A stretch of 64,000 nucleotides of DNA from Cytobacillus oceanisediminis 2691 (GTDB lineage Bacteria > Bacillota > Bacilli > Bacillales > Cytobacillaceae): assembly GCF_007678455.1 (NCBI RefSeq), contig NZ_VEEP01000001.1, forward strand, positions 372,001 through 436,000. Direction: 5' to 3'. Position numbers and translations under genes: made by a program. The notes below the pieces were generated by a model. That model was not told where the DNA came from and made no database searches. It saw only the letters and a program-made list of their open reading frames with translations. This document shows, in pieces, positions 1-8,115 of this stretch (position 1 is the stretch's first letter; every line of letters starts with the position of its first letter).

Positions 1-701
1 TGCTTCTCGCTTTCGTTCTCGCAATCATCCTGATTTATCTTGTCATGGCTGCGCAGTTCGAATCATTGAAGTATCCATTTGTCATCATGTTCACTGTGCC
101 GTTGATGGTGATTGGAGTTGCCATTGCATTGACCGCAACGCAAACTCCAGTCAGCTTAACCGTAATTATCGGTATTATTGTCCTTGCAGGGATTGTAGTG
201 AACAACGCGATTGTGATTGTCGATTACATCAATCAGAAGAAGGAGCGCGGTTTGAATCCGCATGAGGCGATTGTTCTGTCGGTAAAAGACCGCGCACGTC
301 CAATCCTGATGACGGCTTTAACTACCATTCTTGGTTTGATTCCGCTCGCACTTGGAATTGGCGAAGGTACCGAAATCAATCAGCCAATGGGGATCACCGT
401 TATTGGCGGTTTGATCAGCAGTACGTTCCTGACACTGTTCGTGATACCGGTTGTCTACAGCTTTTTTGACAGGGATTATCGCAGAAGAAATAAAATGTAT
501 GCAACACCGGATGGCCATCTTGTACCAGCTTATCTGCTGAAAGAGCATACAGATCCTGAATATGAAACAGGAGTGGAGCAGCGGACAGAATCCTTCCAAA
601 AAGGGAAATACTCGAAGGAAGAGATGGCAGGTATGCTGGAGGAACTTCTCCAACAGATAAAAGAAGAAGATTCAACTCAAGATTTTAGAAGAAGAAGATA
701 A
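1..701 (+). CDS. RND efflux transporter permease, C-terminal part (cut by window edge)
   Basis: This is the last 232 residues of an inner-membrane RND pump of the AcrB/HAE-1 superfamily; the reading frame is open from base 3, so the gene begins before the window. Visible are the terminal transmembrane helices, the typical phrase IYLVMAAQFES that leads into the second half of the permease, and the conserved RARPILMTALTTILGLIPLAL block. Proton-driven export of lipophilic compounds or peptides is the family role; the substrate cannot be read. After the last helix there is an unusually long hydrophilic tail of about 75 residues rich in Glu, Lys and Arg, ending in four arginines. A strong terminator follows eight bases after the stop. 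A second RND permease lies at 38.3-41.4 kb. Confidence 0.93.
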   Translation, partial: LLAFVLAIILIYLVMAAQFESLKYPFVIMFTVPLMVIGVAIALTATQTPVSLTVIIGIIVLAGIVVNNAIVIVDYINQKKERGLNPHEAIVLSVKDRARPILMTALTTILGLIPLALGIGEGTEINQPMGITVIGGLISSTFLTLFVIPVVYSFFDRDYRRRNKMYATPDGHLVPAYLLKEHTDPEYETGVEQRTESFQKGKYSKEEMAGMLEELLQQIKEEDSTQDFRRRR

Positions 702-708
702 AACGTGA

Positions 709-738
709 TGCCTGGCAGAAATCAGCCAGGCATTTTTT
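709..738 (+). terminator. Rho-independent terminator of the RND gene
   Basis: Perfect 8-bp stem TGCCTGGC / GCCAGGCA with an 8-nt loop, followed by six T. Confidence 0.9.
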
Positions 739-829
739 AGTGGCGTGTGAACTTCACGATAAAAAAGGGACTTCAATCAAGAATCATACCCGTTATTCAT
801 CGTATTTTTCTGAATAGTCAGCAAAGTGA

Positions 830-858
830 TTGCGGATGTAAGCGCTTATCGATAAAAT
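830..858 (+). promoter_or_regulatory. Promoter with a CcpA cre site in the spacer
   Basis: A -35-like TTGCGG (830-835) and a -10-like TAAAAT (853-858) are 17 bp apart. The spacer contains TGTAAGCGCTTATC (837-850), which matches the cre consensus TGWAANCGNTNWCA at 12 of 14 positions, including the central AAGCGCTT. A CcpA dimer here would block RNA polymerase, so the dehydrogenase pair downstream is predicted to be repressed by preferred sugars. The promoter call is inference; the cre match is seen directly. Confidence 0.6.
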
Positions 859-889
859 ATAGCTAATTACTGTGTTTAGGAGGACGTTC

Positions 890-1987
890 ATGGAATACGG
901 ATATTTTTTCACTGGCTTTCCAGGATTCATCAGCAATCAATTGATTAGGGAAGTATTACGGAGAAATGAAGGGAAAGGGACAGTTTATGTCCTGGTATTG
1001 CCTTCTATGGCTGATAAGGCAGAGGCTGAAAGGGCTTCAATTGTTGGGGATCTTAACCTTGATGAAAGTCAATTTGAGATTATAACAGGTGACATAACGG
1101 TTTCAGGTCTGGACATAGTTCCGGAAAAGGCTGATCAACTTGAGAATACCGTCACCCATGTCTTCCACCTTGCAGCTATATATGATCTGGCAGTTCCTAA
1201 GGATATCGCTTACCGGGTGAATGTTGAGGGGACCAGGAATGTGAATGAATGGGTGAAAAAATTAAAAAATATCCAGCGCTACACGTATTTCAGCACAGCA
1301 TATGTTGCCGGTAAACGAGAGGGAATCCTTTATGAAGATGAATTAATAAAGCCACCAGGATTCAAAAACTTCTATGAGGAGACTAAATATGAAGCTGAAG
1401 TTCTGGTAGACTCGCTTAAGTCAGAGATTCCGGTCACCATTATCAGGCCGGGAATCGTTAAAGGTCATTCAAAAACAGGGGAAACCATAAAATTTGATGG
1501 ACCATATTTCATCATGAATTTTATCGACCGGCTTGGCTTCATGCCTTTCTTGCCTAAGCTTGGCACGGGCGAAACAGTTGTCAATCTAGTTCCCGTGGAT
1601 TATATTATTGAAGCGACCACCTATTTAACATTTGCAGAAATCGGGTCAGGCAAAACGTATCATCTCACTGATCCGAAACCTTACAAAGTATCAGAGCTGT
1701 ATGAAATGATGATGTTTGAATTGCTGAAGAAGCAGCCAGTGGGTTCGGTGCCTTTGTCCCTGGCAAAAGCAGGGCTTCATTTCAGGGGCTTGAGAAGGTA
1801 TCTTGGTGTTGAAAAGGAGGCGCTCGATTATTTTACATGGAAAGGCCGTTTTGACTCTTCCCAGGCCCAGGACGACTTGAAAGACTCAGGGATCGTATGT
1901 CCGGATTTCAGGGATGGGATTGCTGCAATGGCAGCCTTTTACCGGGAGAATAAGCATAAGCCGCATTATCAGATAAACATAATATAA
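890..1987 (+). CDS. NAD(P)-dependent SDR oxidoreductase, male-sterility/acyl reductase type
   Basis: Extended short-chain dehydrogenase of 365 residues. The N-terminus carries the dinucleotide-binding motif TGFPGFI (about residues 8-14), then the HLAAIYDL segment, a catalytic YEETK (YxxxK) near residue 163 and RPGIVKG after it, the layout of the NAD-binding-4 (fatty acyl reductase/epimerase-like) branch. The substrate is not evident. ATG 890 is preferred over GTG 872 because AGGAGG (878-883) sits 6 nt before it. An aldehyde dehydrogenase gene starts 25 bp downstream and probably shares the transcript, which fits conversion of an alcohol or acyl group through an aldehyde; that pairing is inference. 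A cre site overlaps the promoter. Confidence 0.85.
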   Translation: MEYGYFFTGFPGFISNQLIREVLRRNEGKGTVYVLVLPSMADKAEAERASIVGDLNLDESQFEIITGDITVSGLDIVPEKADQLENTVTHVFHLAAIYDLAVPKDIAYRVNVEGTRNVNEWVKKLKNIQRYTYFSTAYVAGKREGILYEDELIKPPGFKNFYEETKYEAEVLVDSLKSEIPVTIIRPGIVKGHSKTGETIKFDGPYFIMNFIDRLGFMPFLPKLGTGETVVNLVPVDYIIEATTYLTFAEIGSGKTYHLTDPKPYKVSELYEMMMFELLKKQPVGSVPLSLAKAGLHFRGLRRYLGVEKEALDYFTWKGRFDSSQAQDDLKDSGIVCPDFRDGIAAMAAFYRENKHKPHYQINII

Positions 1988-2012
1988 ATACTTGATTAGT
2001 ATAGGCAGGTGA

Positions 2013-3566
2013 ATGAGTATGCATTCAGTTGAAGATGTGCGGAGAATGCCGGTTGCCGCACCGGCTACAGGAAAAATAATCGCTGAAATGGAAGAGACGC
2101 CTGTCCATGAAATGCCGTACTTTTACGAACGGGGAAGGAAGGCCTTCGCCAGTTGGAGTACTTTGCCAATCGCCCAGCGGATCGGTTTTTTAAGAAAGCT
2201 AAAACAATTGATGGTAGATGAGATGGACGAAATTGCGCGGGTCATTTCTGATGACACAGGGAAGGTGCTCACCGAAGCTATTGTGGCTGACATTATGCCA
2301 ACACTCGATGCGATCGACCACATCATCAGGCATGCTGAAAAGGTCCTGGGCAGGCAAAAAGCAAAGACACCATTATTGCTATTCGGCAAGAAATCGTTCA
2401 TCGAGTATATGCCTCGTGGGGTGGTTCTCGTAATCTCTCCATGGAATTATCCTCTTCAGCTGGCGATGGTTCCTATGATAAGCGCGCTGGCAGGAGGGAA
2501 CTCTGTTATTTTGAAACCCTCAGAGGTAACCCCGCTAGTCGGAAAATGTATCGAAGACCTGTTCAAGCGTTCGGGATTCCCTGATGGCACAATACAGGTT
2601 GCCCACGGAGGAAAAGAAGTGGGCGCCGCTTTCACTGCTGGCAAGCCGGATTATATCTTTTTCACGGGCTCTGTACGCACCGGAAAGATCATTCAGCAGC
2701 AGGCAGCTAAGGATTTAATTCCGACTACCCTGGAACTTGGGGGGAAAGACCCGATGGTTGTATTCGGGGATGCCAACCTGGATCGGGCAGCGAAGGCTGC
2801 TGTCTGGGGTGCTTTTACTAATAGCGGCCAGGTTTGTATGAGCGCTGAGCGTCTATATGTTGAACGGACAGTTTATGGGGAATTCCTTGAGAAATTGAAA
2901 GGTGAAGTCCATTCACTGAGACAGGGTGATGGCATCGATGATGATGTAGGTTCCATGACTTTTCCAGCCCAGAAGAACGTGGTGAAGGAGCAGCTGGATG
3001 AAGCACTTCTGCGCGGAGCTAAATTGGCTACTGGACTTAAACCGGAAGATTGGAAGGAAGGCATGTTCCTGCCGCCAACTGTCGTGACGGATGTTGAACA
3101 GGATATGAAGATCATTCAGGAGGAGACATTCGGCCCCTTGCTTCCTGTGGTCCCGTTCGATACGGAAGGAGAGGCGATTGCCTATGCTAATGGCACTGCT
3201 TTTGGGTTAAATGCGAGTGTATGGACAAAGGATAAGGAAAAAGCGCGCCGTGTTGCGTCCCGGCTGGTGTCCGGCGCTGTCGTCATCAATGACGTCATTA
3301 TCACCGTAGCCAATCATGGTCTCCCGTTCGGAGGTGCAAAGGAAAGTGGCATTGGGCGATACCATTCTGAAGCAGGGTTGAGGATCTTTTGCCATGAAAA
3401 AGCGATCATGGAAGACCAGGGACTCATGAAATCAGAGATTCAATGGTATCCTTATAAAGGAAAGTATCCTTTATTCCTAAACTTGTTCAAGAGCTATTTT
3501 TCCGAAAAAAGAGATTGGGTCAACTTTGCAAAGAACTATCTCTCACTATTAAGAAGCAATAAATAA
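2013..3566 (+). CDS. Aldehyde dehydrogenase family protein
   Basis: A 517-residue NAD(P)-dependent aldehyde dehydrogenase that oxidises an aldehyde to the acid in the cytosol. The full fold is present: the ISPWNYP motif, the FFTGSVRTG nucleotide-binding loop, the general base in ELGGKDP, the catalytic cysteine in NSGQVCMSAER (Cys275) and the EETFGPLLPV signature. It resembles class-3/succinic-semialdehyde types more than acylating ones. A tail of about 50 residues after the catalytic domain, rich in aromatic and basic residues, may contact membrane; this is inference. It follows the SDR gene by 25 bp with the ribosome site GCAGGTGA, and a terminator follows, so the two form an operon. Confidence 0.92.
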   Translation: MSMHSVEDVRRMPVAAPATGKIIAEMEETPVHEMPYFYERGRKAFASWSTLPIAQRIGFLRKLKQLMVDEMDEIARVISDDTGKVLTEAIVADIMPTLDAIDHIIRHAEKVLGRQKAKTPLLLFGKKSFIEYMPRGVVLVISPWNYPLQLAMVPMISALAGGNSVILKPSEVTPLVGKCIEDLFKRSGFPDGTIQVAHGGKEVGAAFTAGKPDYIFFTGSVRTGKIIQQQAAKDLIPTTLELGGKDPMVVFGDANLDRAAKAAVWGAFTNSGQVCMSAERLYVERTVYGEFLEKLKGEVHSLRQGDGIDDDVGSMTFPAQKNVVKEQLDEALLRGAKLATGLKPEDWKEGMFLPPTVVTDVEQDMKIIQEETFGPLLPVVPFDTEGEAIAYANGTAFGLNASVWTKDKEKARRVASRLVSGAVVINDVIITVANHGLPFGGAKESGIGRYHSEAGLRIFCHEKAIMEDQGLMKSEIQWYPYKGKYPLFLNLFKSYFSEKRDWVNFAKNYLSLLRSNK

Positions 3567-3573
3567 ATGTTTA

Positions 3574-3607
3574 GCCGTTCCTTATCCAGGGACGGTTTTT
3601 ATTTTTG
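3574..3607 (+). terminator. Terminator after the dehydrogenase pair
   Basis: Stem CCGTTCC / GGGACGG with one wobble or mismatch and a short loop, followed by a T-rich tract. Confidence 0.75.
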
Positions 3608-3818
3608 TTTGCTATAGTGGAGATTTTATATGGATTAACGGGCATTTAAGATTATTTCTTAACAATTATCTGGAAAAATGATAATTCAAGGCACAATTTG
3701 GACAATCTAAAACAAGTAGAAGAACGAAAAGGATAAAAAAGACCCAATTCGAAATTGAAGGAATTTGGGCAATCATATATTGAAAGTCCAATAAATTGTT
3801 TAAAGGATGAAACCTGTC

Positions 3819-4292
3819 GTGGCGATAAAAAAGAAATTAACCAAACTAGAAGCGGTAATGTGGAGCATCGCACTGCCTGGATTTGCCCAATTGCTGACGG
3901 GCAATCTTGTGAAGGGCATATTATTTGTCTTACTAGAGTTCCTTGTTAACGTGCAAAGTAATTTTAACAAAGGAATAATGTACAGCTTTCTTGGTGAAAC
4001 GGGAATGGCCATGCAGGTTATGGATTATCAGTGGCTGATGTTTTACCCCTGTCTATATATGTTCGCCATGTGGGATGCATACAGGAGCGTGATGCCGGAA
4101 GATGAAAAAATCACGTTTTTGCCTTTCGTTTTTTCGGCCTACTTTGTGACTGTTGGTTTGATGATCTCACCCAAGATCAACATTCTTGGTATCTTTCCCG
4201 GTCCTGTGTTTTTGCCGATGATGTTCGTCATTCCTGGTGTACTGGTCGGTTTAATGATCAGGAAACTGATTTTAAGGTTCTATAGCGAATAA
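3819..4292 (+). CDS. Small integral membrane protein of unknown function
   Basis: Not recognised. The protein has about 157 residues: a basic N-terminus (AIKKKLTK), then four or five hydrophobic segments, among them SIALPGFAQLLTG, VKGILFVLLEFLV and a long C-terminal run from about residue 105, and a short basic end. It is probably in the cytoplasmic membrane. GTG 3819 is chosen because AAAGGATGA (3802-3810) is a usable ribosome site for it, whereas ATG 3807 lies inside that site and has no Shine-Dalgarno of its own. It stands alone between two intergenic regions of about 200 bp, with no partner that suggests a role. Confidence 0.7.
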   Translation: MAIKKKLTKLEAVMWSIALPGFAQLLTGNLVKGILFVLLEFLVNVQSNFNKGIMYSFLGETGMAMQVMDYQWLMFYPCLYMFAMWDAYRSVMPEDEKITFLPFVFSAYFVTVGLMISPKINILGIFPGPVFLPMMFVIPGVLVGLMIRKLILRFYSE

Positions 4293-4398
4293 ACCATCTA
4301 CATACTAATCCTGCCCGGTTTTTAAAAAATCAATGATAAAACAATGAAGGGATAATTCCGGTCGATTACAGGCTGGAATTTTTTATTTTTTTTATAAA

Positions 4399-4428
4399 AC
4401 CCCCATAACCCCCCAAGTGCAAACGTAA
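4399..4428 (+). promoter_or_regulatory. Candidate SigI-dependent promoter upstream of the DUF5667 gene
   Basis: Two C-tracts, ACCCCC (4399-4404) and ACCCCCC (4408-4414), are followed by CGTAA (4424-4428). SigI promoters in B. subtilis and clostridia are described with an ACCCCC-type -35 and a CGWA -10. The spacing from the second tract (about 9-10 nt) is short and from the first (19 nt) long compared with what I recall, so this is only a candidate. It is suggestive because sigI itself is the gene after next. Confidence 0.4.
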
Positions 4429-4480
4429 CCATTTAGTGATTAAAGCGGCCGCTCTTAAAAACACATGAGGTGAACAGAGA

Positions 4481-5671
4481 ATGAAAAAACTATCTAACCA
4501 AGAGATGAAGAAAATCGCAAAGAGTACTCTAGCTTTAGTGCTTGCTGGAACGTTCACTTTTTCTCCAATTGCAATGGCAGAAGAAAACCATTCTGAGCTT
4601 GAGACAGTAGAAATGCAAAATATCAGCCCGGAAGAAATTGAAGAAGCAAAATCTCAGGTAGAAGAATTAGAAGAAATCAATCCAACGTTGATTCCTGGGG
4701 ACTTCTTCTACTTTACCAAAATAGTCTTGGAGAAAATCAGGCTTGCTTTTACATTTGATCAGGCTGAAGAAGCAGAATTGCTCGCTACATATGCATCTGA
4801 ACGCCTAGCTGAGGCTAGTGCATTGTTCGCAGAAGGAAAAGAAGAGGAAGCGCTTAAAGTGATTGAAGCGGCAGTTCAATATATGGAAACCTCTCAGGAC
4901 ATCGTTGACGAGGAAACCTCAACAGAAGAAGAAATAGCTGCTGAAGACGGTAAGGTTTCTGAAGAAGATGGTGAAGGTACAGAAGCTGAGTCTGCAGAAG
5001 AAGAAGGGGAACCAGCTGACGATTCGGATGCTGTTGAGCAAACTGAAGAAGAGACAGACGAAGCCACTGAAGAAGAAGCGGTTGAAAATGAAGGCGAAGA
5101 AGCTGTAAGTGTAGATCCTTTTGAGGAAATCGAAGGAATGCTAAGGCAGAATATCATTGCATTAAAAGCGGCTATGGAACATGTCGGCAATGAAAATGCA
5201 AAAGCACAGCTTCAAAAGAATATTGATAAGACATACGCCAAGATGGCAAAGAAATTGGCTAAAATAGAAGAAAAGTATGGTGAGAAACCAGCAGAGGAAG
5301 AAGAAACTGCTGAACCTGTTGAATTAGAACCAGTGGTTGAGCCAGACCTCCTGCCTGCAGATGAAACACCTGAGATTGAAGATGATGCGGCAAATTCTGA
5401 AGAGACAATGCCTGTGGATGATGATTCAGTAGTCGCTGCTCCTGTAAAGGCGGAAAAAGAAAAAGCCAAGCAAGAGCGTAAAGCTGAAAAGGCTGCTGTG
5501 AAACAAGAGCGTAAAGAAGCGAAGCAGCAGGTGAAAGAAGAAAAGCGTCAGGCAAAGCAAGTTAAGAAAGAAGAAAAGCACCAGGCTAAACAAGGGAAGA
5601 AAGAAGAAAAGAAACCACAAAACAAAGCACAACACGGCAATGGCCACGGAAAAGGGAACGACAAAAATTAA
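4481..5671 (+). CDS. Secreted DUF5667 domain protein with acidic and basic low-complexity tails
   Basis: A 396-residue exported protein. Residues 1-33 form a signal peptide (basic start, hydrophobic stretch LALVLAGTFTFSPIAMA). Residues about 60-135 match DUF5667 (PGDFFYFTKIVLEKIRLAF followed by helices). A very acidic Glu-rich block and a second helical region (about 210-265) follow, then another acidic block, then a strongly basic coiled-coil tail of KEEKRQAKQ-like repeats and a His/Gly/Asn-rich end. The charge segregation suggests a wall- or surface-bound protein; function is unknown. ATG 4481 has the ribosome site GAGGTGA. A SigI-like promoter lies upstream and a terminator separates it from sigI. 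Confidence 0.85.
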   Translation: MKKLSNQEMKKIAKSTLALVLAGTFTFSPIAMAEENHSELETVEMQNISPEEIEEAKSQVEELEEINPTLIPGDFFYFTKIVLEKIRLAFTFDQAEEAELLATYASERLAEASALFAEGKEEEALKVIEAAVQYMETSQDIVDEETSTEEEIAAEDGKVSEEDGEGTEAESAEEEGEPADDSDAVEQTEEETDEATEEEAVENEGEEAVSVDPFEEIEGMLRQNIIALKAAMEHVGNENAKAQLQKNIDKTYAKMAKKLAKIEEKYGEKPAEEEETAEPVELEPVVEPDLLPADETPEIEDDAANSEETMPVDDDSVVAAPVKAEKEKAKQERKAEKAAVKQERKEAKQQVKEEKRQAKQVKKEEKHQAKQGKKEEKKPQNKAQHGNGHGKGNDKN

Positions 5672-5693
5672 TATCGTTTGAACAATAGACTCG

Positions 5694-5722
5694 AAAAGAT
5701 AGCCAGTAACGGCTATCTTTTC
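5694..5722 (+). terminator. Terminator between the DUF5667 gene and sigI
   Basis: Perfect stem AAAAGATAGCC / GGCTATCTTTT around a 6-nt loop; the T-tract is only four or five long. Confidence 0.75.
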
Positions 5723-5755
5723 CCTGCCTAACCACAATAGAGAAATTGACAGATA

Positions 5756-5764
5756 TGATATAAT
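5756..5764 (+). promoter_or_regulatory. Possible extended -10 element for sigI-rsgI
   Basis: TGATATAAT is a perfect extended -10. A TTGACA at 5746-5751 is far too close to be its -35. A transcript starting about 7 nt later would begin inside the GGAGG used by GTG 5781, so either the promoter or the translation start may be placed elsewhere. Confidence 0.3.
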
Positions 5765-5780
5765 GTGTGGAGGAAAAGAG

Positions 5781-6536
5781 GTGAGGCTATTGCTAAGTTT
5801 ATTGTTCATGGCAAAGAAAAAGCGCAGGCCGCTGGAAGAAACCGTTGAGAAAATCCACCAGGGGGATGCTGCACTTAGAGAAGAATTAATTGATTCTTAC
5901 AAACCTTTTATTGCCAAGACTGTTTCGTCTGTCTGCAAGAGGTACATACATGAGTCTGACGATGAATTTAGCATTGGCCTCATCGCCTTTAATGAGGCAA
6001 TCCAGAAATATTCATCCGAAAAAGGGAATTCCTTGTTAAGTTTTGCAGAAGTAATGATCAAGCGTAGGGTAATTGATTATATCCGCCAGCAGAGCAGGAA
6101 TCAAAACCTGAGCTTTAATATCGCTAATGACCCAAATGAGGAAGAGCAGCATCGGTCAACACTTGAAGATGAACTTTCACTTGATGAGTTCCGTAAAAAG
6201 ACAGAACAGGAACTGAGAAGAGAAGAAATCATCCAATTCCAAACGATATTATCTGAATTTGATTTGTCATTCCAGGACTTACTGGAGCAATCACCAAAGC
6301 ATGCTGATGCCCGGAAAAATGCCATGCTCGTCGCGAAGGCGATGGTAGAAAATGAAGAATTGAAGGGCTTGCTGCTTGAGAAAAAACGATTGCCAATCAA
6401 GCAACTGGAAGAAATGGTCAAAGTCAGCAGAAAAACTATAGAGAGAAACAGAAAATATATTATTGCAATTGCACTTATTTTAATTGGGGATTATGTGTTT
6501 TTAAAGGATTATATTAAAGGGGTGTTGGAGACATGA
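5781..6536 (+). CDS. sigI: RNA polymerase sigma factor SigI
   Basis: Heat- and wall-stress sigma factor of about 251 residues. It has the region-2 helix PFIAKTVSSVCKRYI, the segment DDEFSIGLIAFNEAI and VIDYIRQQ, and a C-terminal SigI-specific region (SPKHADARKNAMLVAKAM, then SRKTIERNRKYIIA). GTG 5781 is preferred: GGAGG (5769-5773) is 7 nt upstream and the resulting start, RLLLSLLF, lines up with the B. subtilis SigI start as I remember it; ATG 5763, TTG 5790 and ATG 5808 are alternatives. It overlaps rsgI by ATGA, so the factor and its anti-sigma factor are translationally coupled, as in B. subtilis. Confidence 0.95.
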   Translation: MRLLLSLLFMAKKKRRPLEETVEKIHQGDAALREELIDSYKPFIAKTVSSVCKRYIHESDDEFSIGLIAFNEAIQKYSSEKGNSLLSFAEVMIKRRVIDYIRQQSRNQNLSFNIANDPNEEEQHRSTLEDELSLDEFRKKTEQELRREEIIQFQTILSEFDLSFQDLLEQSPKHADARKNAMLVAKAMVENEELKGLLLEKKRLPIKQLEEMVKVSRKTIERNRKYIIAIALILIGDYVFLKDYIKGVLET

Positions 6537-7612
6537 GAAAAGGAGTAATCCTTGAAATCAATGAGCTATACCTAACATTGTTGACCCCCGAAGGCGAGTT
6601 TTTGCGCGCCCGAAAGCTTCAGCAAGACTATCAGGTTGGAGAAGAAATTCACTTTTTTCCAGAATCGGAAACAGTAAAGAGAAAAAAGTTCGACGTTTCA
6701 GTTTTAACTAGTCTTAAGGCAAGGTCAATTATGCTGGCTGCAGCGCTTATGCTCGTTATGGCCGCGATCCTGCCGGTATACCAGGACGGACAGGTATACG
6801 CATATATGTCCATAGATGTGAACCCGAGCATTGAATTGGCGGTCAATGATGATTTGAAGGTTCTTCAAATGAAAGGGTACAATCCTGAGGGGAAAGAAAT
6901 TATCACAGAAATTGAGGGCTGGAAGAAGAAAGATGCCGCCCTTGTTGCAGAGATGATCCTTGATAAAATCGAAGCCCAGGGATATTTCAACAATAAGAAT
7001 GAAGTCGTCATTGCTACTGTCCATAATACAAAGGCAAGAAAATCAGTGGACCAGAAATTGGAACAAAAAATTGCTGAAATTAAGAAGACAACAACTGATG
7101 AAGACCTGAACCTTAAGTTAATGGAAGCAACAAATGAAGACAGGGAGAAGGCTGTTAAGCAGGGTGTTACAACTGGTGTGTATAAAGAGAAGCAAAAATC
7201 TGCTGCACCGAATCCTGCTGCAAAGCCGGTTGAAAAAGAAAAGAAAGCCGAGCCGAAGAAAGAGAAGAAGGAGCCAGTCCAACAGCCTGTAAGGCAGGAA
7301 CCGGAGCCGGAGCAAAAAAAGAAGGAAGCACCCGGCCAGGTAAAGAAAGAAAAGCCGGAGCCTCCAAAAGGCAATTCAAATTCAGAACCGCGAAGGAATC
7401 CAGCTCCTGATATAAAGAATGAGAAAAATAATGCCGTATTGAACAGCAATAGCCACTCAAATAACAATCATGCTAATAATGGGAGAACTAAGCCTGATCA
7501 AAGCGGACAAACTTACAAACAAGAAAAAAAAACGAACAAGAATCAAAACCACAATAATGGCCGAAGAGGAAACGCAGGGAACACCACAAAAGACAACTCA
7601 GGCAAAAAATAG
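6533..7612 (+). CDS. rsgI: Anti-sigma-I factor RsgI
   Basis: A 359-residue single-pass membrane anti-sigma factor. Residues 1-55 are the cytosolic RsgI N-terminal domain that binds SigI (GVILEINELYLTLLTPEG). One transmembrane helix lies at about 64-82 (SIMLAAALMLVMAAILPVY). The extracellular part starts with the family phrase MSIDVNPSIELAVN, continues as a helical domain to about residue 215, then turns into a low-complexity Lys/Glu/Pro region and finally an Asn/Gly/Lys-rich tail likely to run through the wall. The low-complexity end is longer than in minimal homologues and resembles that of the DUF5667 protein two genes upstream. A strong terminator follows. Confidence 0.93.
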   Translation: MRKGVILEINELYLTLLTPEGEFLRARKLQQDYQVGEEIHFFPESETVKRKKFDVSVLTSLKARSIMLAAALMLVMAAILPVYQDGQVYAYMSIDVNPSIELAVNDDLKVLQMKGYNPEGKEIITEIEGWKKKDAALVAEMILDKIEAQGYFNNKNEVVIATVHNTKARKSVDQKLEQKIAEIKKTTTDEDLNLKLMEATNEDREKAVKQGVTTGVYKEKQKSAAPNPAAKPVEKEKKAEPKKEKKEPVQQPVRQEPEPEQKKKEAPGQVKKEKPEPPKGNSNSEPRRNPAPDIKNEKNNAVLNSNSHSNNNHANNGRTKPDQSGQTYKQEKKTNKNQNHNNGRRGNAGNTTKDNSGKK

Positions 7613-7620
7613 AGAATTTT

Positions 7621-7650
7621 AAAAGTCCGGAACATGATTCCGGACTTTTT
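7621..7650 (+). terminator. Terminator of sigI-rsgI
   Basis: Perfect stem AAAAGTCCGGAA / TTCCGGACTTTT with a 5-nt loop and a T run. Confidence 0.9.
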
Positions 7651-7703
7651 CCATGTCAATATTCAGTTTTAGCCAAGATGATATTGCTGAGGAATTGATT
7701 GAT

Positions 7704-7904
7704 TTATTCTTGTCTTTGTCCAGAAAGCTGGGCCTGAGCCTGCTGAACTAAACGCTTGGTGATTTCTCCTCCAACTGAACCATTCGCTCTTGAAACAGTA
7801 TCAGAACCGAGGCTTACACCGAATTCCTGTGCAATCTCATATTTAACCTGGTCCATAAATTGTTCCACACCAGGCACAAGCAATTTATTTGAATTTCGAG
7901 CCAT
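7704..7904 (-). CDS. sspD: Alpha/beta-type small acid-soluble spore protein
   Basis: A 66-residue SASP that coats spore DNA in the A-form and protects it from UV. It shows the full family signature: [23 protein letters not shown], then [13 protein letters not shown]. The germination protease (GPR) site is EIAQEF. The start is the ATG at 7904-7902, with AAAGGAGATGA just upstream; the longer frame is not needed. Position between rsgI and ktrD matches sspD of B. subtilis, which is the basis for the symbol. A perfect inverted repeat lies in its mRNA leader (7927-7949). Confidence 0.95.
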   Translation of the reverse strand: MARNSNKLLVPGVEQFMDQVKYEIAQEFGVSLGSDTVSRANGSVGGEITKRLVQQAQAQLSGQRQE

Positions 7905-7926
7905 GCCGTCATCTCCTTTGAGTCGA

Positions 7927-7949
7927 TTACAGAGATCATTTCTCTGTAA
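7927..7949 (-). promoter_or_regulatory. Perfect inverted repeat in the SASP leader
   Basis: Arms TTACAGAGA and TCTCTGTAA (9 bp, no mismatch) flank a 5-nt loop. On the coding strand it ends 22 nt upstream of the SASP start, just before AAAGGAG. It has no T-tract, so it is not a terminator. It could be an operator or an mRNA-stabilising 5' hairpin; I cannot decide between them. Confidence 0.6.
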
Positions 7950-8115
7950 CGATAGTTTTGTCAATCCTGGTGAGAACATGAATGGTAACTTTTAATATTT
8001 TGGATAAAGTTTTCCGGAAATGTACAATATCAAGGTAACTGCAGAAAACACTTTATTAATCAATTGGTTTTCTTTATCATAGATAATAATGAATTAGGCC
8101 AGAAAGGATTCAATC

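Noticed and set aside
4894-5555. Ser- or Leu-rich minus-strand frames opposite the DUF5667 gene
   Set aside because: They are shadows of the Glu/Lys-rich coding strand.
5746-5764. TTGACA with TATAAT as a SigA promoter for sigI
   Set aside because: Only 7 bp separate them, far too close; only an extended -10 was kept, with low confidence.
6865-7467. 200-codon minus-strand frame opposite rsgI
   Set aside because: Phe/Ser-rich shadow of the Lys/Glu/Pro low-complexity region.
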